This document shows positions 1-12,180 of a DNA stretch of 64,000 nt, one piece after another (within the stretch, counting starts at the first letter, position 1; every line of letters begins with the position of its first letter). The stretch lies in contig NC_088171.1 of the NCBI RefSeq assembly GCF_028769735.1, positions 90,752,912 through 90,816,911 of the forward strand, in the 5' to 3' direction. The notes beneath the pieces were generated by a model. That model had not been told where the DNA came from. It made no database searches and saw only the letters and a program-made list of their open reading frames with translations. Origin of the DNA: Zonotrichia leucophrys gambelii. Lineage: Eukaryota; Chordata; Aves; Passeriformes; Passerellidae. A program made the translations under genes and the position numbers.

Positions 1-61
1 GTCTGGAATAAAATTCAAGACAGAGTGTGGCCCCAGAGTTTAGACCTATCTCAATTGAAAG

Positions 62-78
62 TAAATAATAATAATAAT

Positions 79-114
<36 letters not shown>
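62..114. repeat. (TAA)n microsatellite
   Basis: Nearly pure trinucleotide TAA/ATA repeat of about 17 units with one small interruption near the left end. It is a simple repeat, likely length-polymorphic. No transposon poly-A tail or other repeat was recognised next to it. Confidence 0.95.
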
Positions 115-117
<3 letters not shown>

Positions 118-675
118 CCTTAGGCTTCAAACCTAGTTCTTGAACAACTTAGAGCAAAACTTCCTAGACTGAGAGCCTAATTTTCCACACAAATACAGTA
201 ATTAGATATGAAACTGCTCATGTACTATAATGCTGTAATATTATGGTATTTGGTTTAAATCAGGAGGTAAATCAAGGGACAATTGTGTGGTTTTACAGCC
301 ACTATATATTTGGAGGGTGGGAAGAGTAGTTTGGGCTGTCCAGATCATAGCTGAACAATGGATCTGAAATAGGGTTGTTTCTAGTATATATGTGGAGGAC
401 AGAATATGACAGAACAATATTTTTCACTGTCAGTTTGTGGGCTGTTAAGAAAAGTGCTTGGTTCGGGTTGACAAGTCATATGTGATAAATGGTGCATAGT
501 TTTGTAGGACAGTATTTTCTCAGCAAGAGGTGAAGGCTTGTCTTATTTTGGAAATGAAGTGGAATGACTTTGTTTTTGCAGAATGGTGGTTTCATGCCAA
601 GGACTATGGGAGGAGTGGTAAAAATCCACATATATATTTCCACCATAATGATGTCAACGACTTTTTAGCATTATT

Positions 676-697
676 AGCATTATTTTGCAATAATGCT
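676..697. other. short perfect inverted repeat (9-bp stem, 4-base loop)
   Basis: The arm AGCATTATT at 676-684 is followed by TTGC and then by its exact reverse complement at 689-697. The left arm also overlaps a short direct repeat of TAGCATTAT. It may be a fortuitous AT-rich hairpin. The stem is too short for a microRNA precursor. Confidence 0.6.
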
Positions 698-718
698 CAG
701 AATCCTCATTGGAATGAA

Positions 719-733
719 GACCACACTGTGGTC
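719..733. promoter_or_regulatory. palindromic pair of RUNX-type motifs
   Basis: GACCACA, one central C, then TGTGGTC: an exact 15-base odd palindrome. ACCACA/TGTGGT is the known RUNX core, so two cores face each other in inverted orientation. Function is inferred from the motif only. No other evidence of an enhancer is available here. Confidence 0.35.
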
Positions 734-1562
734 TACATTTGTTCTTGTTCAGCACAAACACATAATGAAATTGGGTTCTTTGCTTACTGGAAAAGGCTAT
801 TGTTGCATTTTTGCTGCTGACTCAATATATAACAAATATATTACCAGAGAAAGTCCCATATAACTACCGTTGCCAACAACACACTAACATACATGGCTGA
901 GTTTATGTCTCCTCTGGCACTGGTACTCATGACTTACACAATACATGTGAAGGAGGCCCATCAGAGGGCTCTTAAACTATTTCAGAATACTAATCAGTCC
1001 CTACACACTACAGCTTTTATGCTGTTTACAGTAAGCTACAAAGGCAGAAGGAAGCTGCAAGTGTAAGCCTCAGCCAGGGCAGCAGCCCTTAGTCCTGTAC
1101 CATTACCAACACCCAGAAAACGCAATTTTAAGATAATTATATCCTTGCTAATCACTAATTATATGATGACAAAAATCCCTAAAATAACAGCTGTTAGTGA
1201 AATATAATTCCTATTGCCTGTAAACAACTGCTTCCCTACAAGACCCCATCATCCTAAGCAGCACCATTGACAAACCCCTCATTGAGCTCAGCATACTCAG
1301 AACAGCTCGCACTGCGCAGGTCAGAGAGCATCTTCACCACATCTCAGATCCTGGCTGTGCTGGAATGGAGGCACAAGGCCAGAATGTTGACTTGTCAGTC
1401 CACAGAAACTGAAAAGAGCAAGCAACAGCAAAGGAAACTGCAATATAAAAACAACTCAGAAGGAGATTGCATCAAATCCATGTATTGGGGAGGTGATTAA
1501 AAGATCGGTCACCAACAATGCAACTCAAATAAAGAGCAGAATGATAGTGTGATTAAAACTGT

Positions 1563-1609
1563 AGGAAAAAAACCCAACACAAACAAAAATAAAACAAACA
1601 AAAAAAAGG
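1563..1609. repeat. A/C-rich low-complexity tract
   Basis: A-rich run with interspersed C (AAC/AAAC units). Low-complexity DNA, possibly a decayed poly-A tail, but no retroelement body could be recognised beside it. Confidence 0.7.
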
Positions 1610-3818
1610 TTATTTTTGTTATGCAATGTAATATGCCAAATTTAAGGATAACATCATATCTGTAAGCTCCTGATTAAGAGTTCTGTTTCTTTTGCCCTGG
1701 ACAAAGTAAAAAAATTAAGTTTAGCACAGCAACTTTTTGCATTAAACTGAGCAATGAAATTTTGATCCCCTGACATAAACGACAAAATCCTCTAGGCTTT
1801 TGCAGCTTGGTGGAAGCAGCCAAATCTGCATTCAACTTGTTTTTCACATTTCCATCATTGTGCAGAATGAAGCCTTGCAGAGCCCAAGGGACATGTGTTT
1901 AGCTGCCATTCTGCACCACTTGTAGCATTTTAACTCAAGCCTCTGGGAAAAAGCTGCATACCTATTACTATGGCTTTGGAGTTTAAATTGTTAGTTGATG
2001 TGTCCTGTTTATCAAATCCAAAAAGCAGTTTGTGCCTGAAAAATAGACCAGGGCTCTGCAAGCAGAGAAGGATTTTGGCTGGTTGTTTTTTTTAAATAAA
2101 AGCCTAAAGAAGTGGCAGTCAAAACTAAGTAATCAAGTATTTGTCCCTCTTTTCTGCCTCTGGATTATTTTACACTTAAATTGACTCACTGCTGACATTC
2201 TAATTTTGGCAAGGTACAGTGCTCACCTATCAGACCTTCTGTATTAAATATGCTTATGATTGTAACAAGGACATGGGCTGACCCATTCTTCTTTCAGTGG
2301 AGCTTTTATTTCCATGCTTGGTGAATGCAAATTAAAACCAAAGTAACAAACCCCAAGCCCAGAATCCCTTCCCACACTCTCATATAAATCTCATTATATA
2401 TAATCAAACATGATCAGCATTTTGCAAGCTTGAAGTACATTTTACTTTTCTTCGCAGCTATTAACAAGGAAATACATATAAAACATAAAACAGTATTCAA
2501 TTTTATATGCTTTTGCAGACAAGTGTTTTTCTGTAGGCTTGGATGGGTGTGTTGTTGATTTTCAATAATATATATAATCTACCATCCATCTATTGTATAT
2601 GTGGCAAAAGAAATAGTAGCTGACTTACAGTGCAAAGACAGTCAATATATTATTTAAATCTAAAGAATAGCCTTCATTACTGAAAGGATTAACTTTTTTC
2701 AGTTTTTTTTTAAAGCACTCCTTCTTAAAAAGAAGTCTGTTGTTATGAATGAGCTTATGTTGGCCAGCTAGACTATTATCTGGGGAACAAATGTTTCCTT
2801 GTGAACATGAGACAACTTGCAACTTTTATTATTGTACTTCAAATAATGGAAAGTAATAGTAAAATTGCCGCAATAAACTAAAAGAAAATCTTGATAGGCA
2901 AGTCTGTTATGCCATATGTATTCCCCTTGCTGTTCCCTCACTGGTGCCAAAAGCATGTCACTCAGGTAATTTGTTTTAGACCCTTAACAAGACTTAGAAG
3001 CAATTATTATGAAACACTGACACAACAGATCTCACCAACAATTGAAGTTTGACAGCTTGTGAGAAAAGTCTCATGTTTATGTCATTGGAGAGGTGATCCT
3101 TGTATGACCTCCTTTTTCACTGCTGTGAATGATAAACTATCGCTTTCCAGTAGTTCACTATAGCTGAAGGCCCAGTGTACTGTACTTGTAAAGGAAATTT
3201 TCAGTTGCTTCTCTGAATCAAATGAAGCTGGAAACTCCTTTGGTCCCTTTGACTGATCTAGTTTAGGCTTTATGATATGCTCTAACTGTGTAAGGAGCTA
3301 AAAACCTAAATATACACACACCGTACATTTGTAAAGGACTGTAGAACAAACATCAATAGAGATATATGTGTGGGGATAACACACATACACTTACTGACTG
3401 AAAATAGCTTCACATTTGCTTTTCTAAGGAAACTGAAAAAACTTGTATGTGAGAGAGGGAGAGAAATTGCAATATATTTACTTTCCATGTTTCAGAGTAG
3501 AGGTTGGAGGGATTATTTAAAAGTTTCTGTTCTTTGCAGAATCTGCAAGCACCAAATCAAGTACTCTTAATCTACATTTCTGAGGCAAGTGGAAGATGAT
3601 GTGGTAGGCAGGTCTACACAAGCATGCTGCAAGTGTTCCTCAGAATGCATCTGAATCAGTTGGAATTGCCATGGAACAGTGGAATAGAAATAATCTTCAG
3701 GCAGTGAGTTTAGACCTCCCTGCACCCCTGCATTTACTTTGAACAGCACAAGACAAAACCTATATTTCTTCCTTTGCTATTAGGTAGCCTTCCTATTGAA
3801 GATAGTTTTCTAAAATAC
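1610..3818. other. non-coding AT-rich stretch, no gene seen
   Basis: No gene and no recognisable transposon. The part from 1790 to 2340 has the look of slowly evolving non-coding DNA and contains a perfect POU octamer ATGCAAAT at 2325-2332 next to an ATTAAA. That impression cannot be tested without an alignment. The short open frames on either strand here are overlapping chance frames. Confidence 0.5.
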
Positions 3819-3895
3819 AAAAAACAAACAAACAAAAAAAAAATTAAAAACCCTCACCAAACCCACAAATCAATACCACACCCCCAAAACAAACA
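3819..3895. repeat. A/C-rich low-complexity tract
   Basis: AAAC-type repeats followed by an A run and then CCA/CAC-rich sequence. Simple low-complexity DNA. The open frame across it (3774-3962) is a composition artefact. Confidence 0.75.
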
Positions 3896-5704
3896 ATCCA
3901 CCAGCTTTCTGACAGTTTTATTTCTTTGTGTACTCACATCTTGGTTTCTTTGTTCTAAATAAATAATTGCAATGAATGGCCATATTTTTGTTCTAAATAT
4001 TAGCTGAAGCTAGTTGGAGAGGGTAGAACCTTAACCTGGACACATATAATGAGACTAGCTTAATATATTAATTGTGTAAAAGTTGCAGCTGGTAAAGTAG
4101 GTTAAGAATCCTGTGATTACAGAGCACATTGACTGCATTTCACCATACCCTTAAAATGTGCTTAATCTAACATGAGTTAGATTACATCCCAGCTGAGAGG
4201 AAACCCAACCAATACACCACTCTTAGGTCCTCTCTGCCAGCCCTAAGGTGAGCTTGGCCTGCATGACACTCAGAGGTGGGATGGAGCTGGTAAGTGAAGA
4301 ATTTCAGGTATGCTCCAGAAATCCATTGGTATCTTCTGATCTTGCTGTGACACCTGGGCATTCAGTCATGGTTTTAAATCAAAGTGTAATTCTGTGATAG
4401 TTATCTCTTGGAACAATATGGTTACAGTGTGCTTAATATGCAATTGCTCTTGTTCACCCTGGAAAACTAAACACACATGCTGACTGTACACCAGAAACTC
4501 TAACAGAAGTCTTACTAAACTTTGGGCCATCTGCTAACCAGAGAGGCCTGAACTTTTGGAATCACATTCTGTTTCTCCTTTTGTTTATAAATATAAAAAA
4601 ATATGTATATAAAGTCGTGCTAATTGTGTCAGAGAAGAAAGGTTAAAAGCACAAGCAAACTCAGCTTGAATAATGGTTATCTAATAATCTGGGAAGCAAC
4701 AGTGTATGCTTTCTTCATCAGGAAGTTTCCAAATCTTGATTTTCCAAGATTTTCCAAGAGTTGACAGAATAGCAAACTGGTAATCTCGGTAAATAGCAAA
4801 CTATTGTAATTTTCACAAAAATATATATCATACTTTAATGACAGCCTGGCACATTTCAGTAGCATGTCAAAATAATAAAACCTGTGTCAGGAACATGAAT
4901 ACCTTGCCTTGCAATTATTTTAGACTTTTAAGACACTAATGCAGTTTTACCAGTGAATTTCTTGTTGGGAATGTAGCCTTCTGCTAACCTGGGGTCTTGG
5001 CACTCTTATTACTACAGCTTAACATAACAAAGGTCTGTAACAGATATTCTTCTTCAGTCTCTCAAAAAAAGCTTCCAACATAGATGTTGTGATATCCCCA
5101 ACAATATTGGCATACAGGTCCATAGCTATGTTGCTAAATAGGACTGAACATGATTCTTTAGGTGCATGTAACTAAAATGTTAAAATCTACAAATCCATGC
5201 AGGCATGATCCCTCCACATTTCTGCTTATATGCCATGATGAATCTTTGATCAGTGCCCCTCCATATATCTGCTCCCCTCCTCCCATTATTATTTATCTTT
5301 ATTTTATTTATTGCCATTGAAACTGGCAATCTCAAGGATATGAGGTGTTTAATGTCTTTCTCATTACTGCAAAACAAATGCAGGTTTGTGTGAATCACCG
5401 TCATTAGCAGAAACGAGAGCACTCCTAATTGCAAACAATTACTCAACAAGTGTTGCTCTTCCCCAAGAAACCTATTAAATGCTCATAGTGAAGCACCTGG
5501 CAGCCTTTTGAGAGTTCAGTTTCCTGTGCAAATGGAAGCTGCCATGGAATTTGGTGACTTGTATTCAGTTGTTTTAGATAGGTGGGTAGGACTCATTTAG
5601 ATGTCTCTAGAAAGAATGCCCACAAATGGCACAACTTATCAGACTTGCCTGCATTCTTATCCCACTTATTCCAAGCAGCCATATGTTTAGTTTGTTGGAG
5701 GTGT
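3896..5704. other. non-coding stretch, no gene seen
   Basis: Unique-looking AT-rich DNA. A short stretch near 4340-4370 faintly resembles the MIR core (a TTGCTGTGACACCTGGGCA-like string), but the resemblance is too brief to call. At 4737-4760 TTTTCCAAGA is repeated twice in tandem. Nothing else is supported. Confidence 0.5.
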
Positions 5705-5797
5705 GTGTGGTTTTTTTTCTTTATTTTTCGGTTGGTTGTTTGGTGGTTTTTTGGTTGGTTGGGTTTTTAACAACAAAAGAAACAAAAAAACCCAGCA
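5705..5797. repeat. T/G-rich then A-rich low-complexity tract
   Basis: GT and GGTT-rich sequence with T runs (5705-5766), followed directly by A-rich sequence ending in AAAAAAACCC. The GGGTTTTT and AAAAAAACCC ends could pair loosely. The 110-codon frame through it is a low-complexity artefact. Confidence 0.7.
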
Positions 5798-7030
5798 ATC
5801 TATCTTCTGGTTCTAAAGATCTCTCTCCAGAGGTGATAATATTGACATGTTCTAGCCTATGGACAAACAAAGCACCTTGGTTTTCCAGGGGCATTAGCAA
5901 TCATGTCTTTTATCAACAATTTAACTTGAAACAGCTCAGGTTTCTGTGCAATTTATGATCGCCTCCTTGATCCCAGGTATTTCACATCTGGAAAACTGCA
6001 TCATAGTATCACACCTTAAAAGCAAAAAGTTGTGTTTTCTGTTTTTGTATCCCCCTAAGGATACAAGTCATAAGAGCTGACTTTCACCCTCAAGGTTAGA
6101 GCAACAGTTGTATTCTTCTTGTGCAGCACCTCAACCAGGTGATGGACACAGCAAAGCTTCTGCCATTTATGAGTTAATGCAGCTGGTGTGTGTGTCTGTG
6201 TGCACGCACTAATTATAGATCACAGCATGCACTAGGATGCTAAGGAAGTTCAAAGAGAATATTAGATCCCTGACTCCAGCAGATGCACAGCTCTGGGGTA
6301 TAAGAAAAAATGTGTGAGCAAATCACACAAGCTTCCTGAGCAGCTAGAAACAAACCTGGAACCCTGCAGGCTATTGTTGGATTTGTAAAATTGACAATAG
6401 CCTCTGCAACTTGTAATTTAGCCTTGTTTTTCATTATTATTAAGATTATTGTTTCAGTTTACTGAGCTCATGAAAATGTAAGTAGAGAAGAATGCAGGGA
6501 TTCTCTGCCAGTATTTATGCTATAAAATATTAACCTGTTGACGCCTTGCATTAAAATGAATTCATTTTTAGAGAGAGCATAATAGTTCTATCATCTTTAT
6601 GTAAGCATTATACACTATTCTGAAGTACCTTGGAACTGCTCCTTGAGTTCTGCATTTCTAAACTCAGTTTATACAATATTTAGACTACATTTAACACACA
6701 CAACCCTTGTTGTTTGAAGACAACCAGATCAGGCCATAGAGCTGGTGGCTGTGATGTTGCCTTACAGCTGTTTGAGCAGAGCAGGGCAGGACAGTAAAGG
6801 TTAGAAATAGCCAGTGAAGAGTCCTTTCACTCCTCTAATGTAAACCATAGATTTTAAGGACAAAAGCATTCATTTTGCTGTACCATCCAGTTAATCTTAA
6901 AGAATTTCACACAGTCAATAATGGGATAGAGAGCTTCATTCCCCAGTAGGGCATCCAATATCAGGCAAAACTGACCTTCTGACTAATAACAAGCCTGCCT
7001 TTTATCTTGTTTTCACTGTAGGCAGCCCAA
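5798..7030. other. non-coding stretch, no gene seen
   Basis: No gene or repeat recognised. A small TG-rich patch lies at 6187-6206. The remainder has ordinary AT-rich intergenic composition. Confidence 0.5.
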
Positions 7031-7034
7031 TAGA

Positions 7035-7440
7035 TTAGAGAAACATCTTCCAGAAAGACATCCAGTCCTGAACTGAAGACGCCATGAGAAGGAAAAGCCA
7101 CCACTCCAATAATCTGTTTCAAGGGCTTCTCAGACCTACTGTGAAATTGTGCACTTGATTTCTCAGATGACTCTGCCTTGCCTCAGCCTCCAGTCATTGG
7201 TTCTAATTATGTCTCTCTCTACTAGATTAAAGAGCCTTTAGTATCCTACACTGTCTCTCCTGACATCACTTTTACAGGGAGATCAAACCACCTCTGACAT
7301 TCTTAATACAATAAGCAGAATGATCTTTAATGTTCTTGTAGTAAAATATCTCCTCCTGGGCCTCAAATAATTGCTGCGGGTCTTCTCTCCAATTCAGGGC
7401 ACCCTTAAAGATGAGGATATTAGAACTGATCACATTGATA
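7035..7440 (-). mobile_element. old CR1-type LINE fragment, 3' part, antisense
   Basis: On the minus strand this matches, with heavy divergence, the end of the CR1 coding region and the 3' untranslated region of older (turtle/crocodile/bird-wide) CR1 families. Recognisable blocks, read on the plus strand, are CTAGATTAAAGAGCC near 7223-7237, the CCACCACTCC string near 7101-7110, and TCTTCTCTCCAATTCAGGGCACC near 7381 onward. It is not coding. The age is inferred from divergence by eye, and both ends are approximate. Confidence 0.7.
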
Positions 7441-8074
7441 TACCCATATATTTGTTCACTATTTCCCTTTTAGCGTATTGAAGGAGCATATTTTTGGGGT
7501 TTTGCCTCAGTTTTGCTGTTCAAATATTCCACTGTCTTGATCAGTTGCTTCTCAGGATGCAACTCCCCCTACTGCAGCTATACACTGTGCTCCTTGACAT
7601 GTGATTCTGTTTGTCACTGCCTCCCAGCCCTTTGGATGCACTTTTTTCACTCATGCATCCAGACTTGATTACCTAGACCCAGAACTGGTAAGCTGTCTCT
7701 GAACCCCCACCAGATTTTTTCAGCTGCAGTTCTGTATGTACTTCTAGATCAAAGTCCTGAGGCTAGACCTGGACTCTTCTGGATACAGGTCACTGAACAA
7801 GGATCTCCCACTGACATTTTTGGACTTTTGAAATCTGTGTTACTTCTATCCCTGTTACACACAGACCAGGGAGGAGCACTGCCAAAATATGACATGTTCA
7901 TGTAGTATGGCACATCACCAAGCAAAACCTCTGTTACTGTAGATGTCCTGTTGTGGCCCCTGGTCATCAGTACCATGTGCAATACTCTCCTGAATAGCAC
8001 ACATAACACTCCTTGTTTTCCCACATAGCATTACATTGAAGCTATTTTTCAAGTGTGTAGAGCTGCCTATTCTC
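7441..8074. other. non-coding stretch between two CR1 copies
   Basis: Slightly more GC-rich than its surroundings and possibly further decayed LINE sequence, but I cannot align it to a known family by eye. The minus-strand open frame 7749-8024 gives no recognisable domain. Confidence 0.4.
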
Positions 8075-9760
8075 AAAGAATCACAGAAGGTTTAGGACTT
8101 GAAAAGACTTCTGGAGATCATCTAGTTCAACACCACTTCACAAAGCTAGGTCAGCTAAAACAGGATATTGACTAGCTTCATTTTTTAGAATATCCAAGGA
8201 TGAGCCCTTCCCCAACCTCTCTGGACAGTCTGGTCAAGTGAACAATCCCCATTACAGTGATTTTTTTTTTTCTTATTACATTTAAGTAGAATTTTCTGTG
8301 TTTCAGTTTGAGCCTATCACCTCTCAGCTTTTAGTGGATATAATTGAGAAGAGTCTGACTCTTATTTTCTTTGCTACCTTCTATCATATATTAGTAAGAA
8401 TTGCTCCTGAACCTTCCCTTCCCTAGCCTAATTGATCTCATCTCTCTTAGCTTCTCATATGTCAGAGGCTACAATCTCTTCAGCATCTTTGCAACCCTTC
8501 ATCGGCCTTGCTCCTGCATGTCCAAGTCTCCCTTTCACTGCATAGCCTAGACTTGGACACAAAAGTCCAGACGTGCTCTCAGCATGGCTGAGGAGAAGAA
8601 TCACCCCTTTGACCTGCTGGTGAAGCTCTAATGTAGGATGGCTACCACTGGCTGTCTGCCACAAGGGCAAATTTGTGGCACATATTCTACTCAGTGTCCA
8701 CTAGGAGCCTTGCAGCCTTTTCTGCAAAGCTGCATTTTAGTCAGTCATTCCAGCCTGTTCATGGGGGTGTCTGGAATTTCATTTCTCCCCAGGGGTAATG
8801 CTTGGCATTTATTTTCTTTCATTCCCACTGGCCCATTTCAGCAACCTCTCAAGATCCCACTTAATTGGCAGCGCAGCCACTTGGTGTATCAATCACTTCC
8901 CATGTCAATCTGCCAAGGGTGCACTGCATCCCATCATCCTGGTTATTAGTGACTATGCTGTACAGTACTAGCCTCGTTAGCAACCTCTGGAATGAAGAAC
9001 TAGTGATGAGACTCTGCTGGCCTTCATGCATGTGACCTCCACCCATTCACCTTTTATCAGCTGTCCTTTTATCTCACTGTTCTGCATCACATTGTCAACC
9101 AAGTCAGAGATGGCAACACTGGAAGCTTCACAGCCACTGCTTTCTGCCAAGCCAGTCATGTAGTTACAAAAGGCTATCGTGTTCATAAAGCATGATTTCC
9201 CCTTCCTAAAGCCAGGCTGACTACTCCCAATCACATCTTGTCCTTCTTATGACCAGAAACACTTTCCAGGATTGTTTCTGCAACACATTGAACATAATCA
9301 GCAAGGCTAACGGATCTGTTGTTTTCTAGAACCTCCTTCTTGCCATTCCTGAAGAAAAGGATGACATTTGCTCTGTCAGTTGTCAGGGAACTCCCCAAAA
9401 GCCTACAGCTTCTCAAAGATAATCAAAATCAACCTCATGATGACATCAGACAGCTCCTTCAGCATTTGTGGAAGCATCCTATTGGGTCCCACAGGTCTGT
9501 TTATGCCCAGTTTATTTAGTGTACTTAAGCTGATCCCTCACAAAGGGTAAGGTTTTCTTTCTCCAGACTCTGCTCAGTGTCCTCAGAGGCCTGGGATTCC
9601 TGAAGACTAATTTTACCATTAAAGGAGTGAGGCAAGAATAGTATTCAGTGCCTTGATTTTCTCCGTGCCCTTGATTACAAAGATCACTGGAAAAAACAGC
9701 TGCAACTCTCATAAGGGCAAGATGTTTACTGTCTCTTTTTCCTTCTTGATTCACCAACCA
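8075..9760 (-). mobile_element. CR1 LINE, 5'-truncated, antisense, about 1.7 kb
   Basis: The largest repeat in the window. Read on the plus strand it begins with the complement of the avian CR1 3' end (AGAATCACAGAAGG, then GATCATCTAGTTCAACACC) and runs back through the 3' untranslated region into the reverse-transcriptase (RT) part of ORF2. Minus-strand translations show RT blocks in order: VILFFRNGKKE (9365-9333), PGFRKGKSC (9216-9190) and DDGMQCTLGRL (8938-8906). They lie in three different frames, so there are at least two frameshifts. The aspartate pair of the catalytic box that should follow the last block is replaced. The endonuclease part is absent, as in most 5'-truncated CR1 copies. 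It is dead. The divergence suggests an old avian insertion. Confidence 0.9.
9190..9365 (-). pseudogene. remnant of CR1 ORF2 reverse transcriptase
   Basis: The best-preserved coding part of the CR1 copy at 8075-9760. FFRNGKKE corresponds to the conserved RT segment before the PVSL-type block, which is still visible as SVSL. GFRKGKSC corresponds to the GF.KGKSC-type RT block. A frameshift separates the two. In an intact element this protein copies CR1 RNA at the target site. Here it cannot be made. Confidence 0.8.
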
Positions 9761-11984
9761 ACCAAATATAGGGCTTGACTTCAGTAAACCAGACTGTGTA
9801 ACAAGCTAGAAATTATGGCAAAATAGAGAAAAGTATTTGTAATTTTAAATGGCTAGTATTATTTTAGTTCTTCCAATAGTTTCTAATGTTCTTAAAATGT
9901 AAGGAAAATGAAAATGGAGAATAGTAGGAAAAAAAAAAAAGCTGGAATTAGATAAACAATTTACATTATTTGGGATACAATGTTCTGTACTAGAAACCAT
10001 GCCTAAGCTGAGATATGATCAGCAGAGTAGCAGCATGGCTATGTTAACATAAACATTTTTTAAATTAAATATACATTAGAAATATAAAATAGTGTTTAGT
10101 ATTTCCTTTCTTGAACTATTAACACAAGTAGACCCTTAGGGAAAGCATGATGAATTTGAGTCTTAGAAATTAAATTTTGAGTAACCCATAATGAAAATGT
10201 TGAAGTCACAAAAGGAGCATCAGAACCACCTTATTGATCAGACAGTTGGTAATAAATATTTTTTCCAACTAAGAGTAGTGGGCATTTGGCAGAAGTTAAG
10301 AAAGGCTGGACAGTTTTAAACATGAATGGACTTGAGTTTCTTGGGAGCATTCACTGTTTTTTATATTCTCTGTTAAAGAGTCCATAACATTCTTTTTTTG
10401 TGTAGGTGGTTTAAATCTGCTTTCTGATAGCTTCTTTAGGTGCCTTGAAAACATTGTACTGAAATGCTGAAAGTTGCTCCCCACCCAACCCTCTCCCATT
10501 TACTCACAATTTTATCAATACTTACCATTATCCTTTTCAGCACACCACCCCTTGAAGCTGAAATGAATAGTGTCTACTAGAGGCAAGTTTATCCATTCCT
10601 CTGGCAAAGGAGCAAAGTGGTTCCATTCGCCTTCTCTGCTACAGTGACCAAAAATATGCAAAACTCAAAAAGAAGATATTCTCATGGACAAGATGCACAC
10701 CCTGATTTCTGTTACGTAATCTAAGCAGAATGAAACAAAACATCAAGTTTTCAGCATGGGTTCAGGTGTATTCAACTTTTTCAATTTTGTCTTCTGTCTT
10801 TTTGCCTTATTAATTTTTCAAATAAATAAGTCTATTTGACTGAGTTCCCCAATATCCTGGCATGCACATAAAGTTGCTGGGAGAAGGGCATTGTCTTTTA
10901 AGTCCACCTAAAAGAGCAACGTCTGGCTCTAATTCACTATTCTCCCATGAAGGCCATGGGGAGGATTACATTTCTTTCTTCCCTATTCCCTCTTTCCTAG
11001 CTAATGTCTGCTGCTGTCACACACCGCTGATAGCAGCAGAGCGAGATGGGTAAACCAGATCAAAGAGAAATGTCAGCTCCAATTTTTGTCCATAGGATTG
11101 CAAAGTAACAAGGAGTTAAACAGTCATGCCATTTTTCTGCATTTACATTTCATAGCTGGTACTTTTTTGCCATACATCTCACATTAAACAGCTTCCTAGT
11201 AAGTAAAAACCAAATTTCTTACCCTCCATAGTGTCACTGAGTTCAAAAAGGTCTGAAAAAAAGATAGCACCAGGCTGAATTTGGCTCTGTGCTTCAGAAC
11301 TGACAACCTGGTGTAGCAGCCTGCAGCTGCAGCATATACAGGAAGAATTTCTTTCCCTCTGTGGATTGCTATTGCAATCCTTGACTCAGCCTTTGCACTG
11401 ATTTTCTCTGGAAATCAAATGGGAATTTACCGTATGGAACCAATGCAGAATATGCCGCTGCGATTTTCAGGTTAGATAACTGAATACAATCAAAGAAGGG
11501 AGTTTTGCCTTTCCCTACAGTCAAATCTGCATTCAGCAATGGAAAGGTTATCCTAGTTGCAAAATACACTGCAAAAAACAGAATATATCATCACAGCATT
11601 AAAAATGTTACTTGATATTCACACACTGAATAACTTCAAAAGGAACAGTAAAGAAATAAAAACAATCTCAGCACCTACAGTATTTAATGGCAGTGGTACT
11701 CGACCTATGGAATTCATTCTTCAGAGGCCTATATAGAGCTTTTATCATGGGTCTGAGTGAGAAATCGTATGACATGCTGGCTCAGTTCTGTTTCTTTTCA
11801 GCTATTCTGCAAACTTGTTGGATGATATCTTTCACCATTTCCTTCCATTTACGTATGTAAAGTTTCTTTTTTCCTCCTTGTAAAAACATACAACCTACAC
11901 AATCAATTACTTGGCCCTAAGACACAAATTGCACAGTGCCTTCAGGATTTCCTTAACTGTTTTTGATGAATGCATTCATTCATA
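9761..11984. other. non-coding stretch, no gene seen
   Basis: AT-rich, no recognised repeat. The part from 10860 to 11160 is less AT-rich and contains a 9-bp hairpin (11007-11040, listed separately). The open frames at 10296-10499, 10862-11053 and 11369-11569 have no recognised domain. Confidence 0.5.
11007..11040. other. inverted repeat, 9-bp stem with 16-base loop
   Basis: TCTGCTGCT at 11007-11015 is exactly complementary to AGCAGCAGA at 11032-11040. The stem does not extend further. CTG/CAG units may make it fortuitous. Confidence 0.55.
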
Positions 11985-12180
11985 ATTTTTCATAAAATGG
12001 TCACACGCGGTTTTGTATTTTTGACTTGCGTGCCTCTTGTGATTTTAAACGGCTCTTCGATTATTAAAGGTCGAGTGCCATTGCTCCAAGGGGCATATTT
12101 TCATTGCGGTGCACGAAGAGTTATGCACGTCAATCTTTAATTAAGATGAAATTCCCACTAATGCTTTCTGCTCACAAGCT
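11985..12180. promoter_or_regulatory. CpG-retaining conserved-enhancer-like block
   Basis: Within AT-rich surroundings almost devoid of CpG, 12004-12130 keeps about nine CpG dinucleotides (ACGCGG, TTGCGTG, AACGGC, TTCGAT, GTCGAG, TTGCGG, CACGAAG, CACGTC) without being GC-rich. That pattern fits selection against CpG decay rather than a CpG island. It holds homeodomain-type TTAATTAA (12140-12147) and TAAT cores and an inverted heptamer CTCTTCG (12053-12059) / CGAAGAG (12114-12120). The enhancer role is an inference. No coding frame fits. Confidence 0.45.

Larger units (their letters stand above)
115..1562. other. non-coding AT-rich stretch, no gene seen
   Basis: Single-copy-looking sequence without a recognisable repeat. 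Open frames at 530-820 and 1267-1500 have no domain I recognise and look like chance frames. The block holds a 9-bp hairpin (676-697) and a RUNX-like palindrome (719-733), listed separately, which make 500-760 a weak enhancer candidate. Nothing else is supported. Confidence 0.6.

Noticed and set aside
4340..4375. Weak similarity to the MIR core
   Set aside because: Only one short string fits, and the neighbouring MIR blocks are absent.
5626..5958. 110-codon plus-strand frame
   Set aside because: It crosses a T/G-rich and A-rich low-complexity tract. The hydrophobic stretch is a composition artefact.
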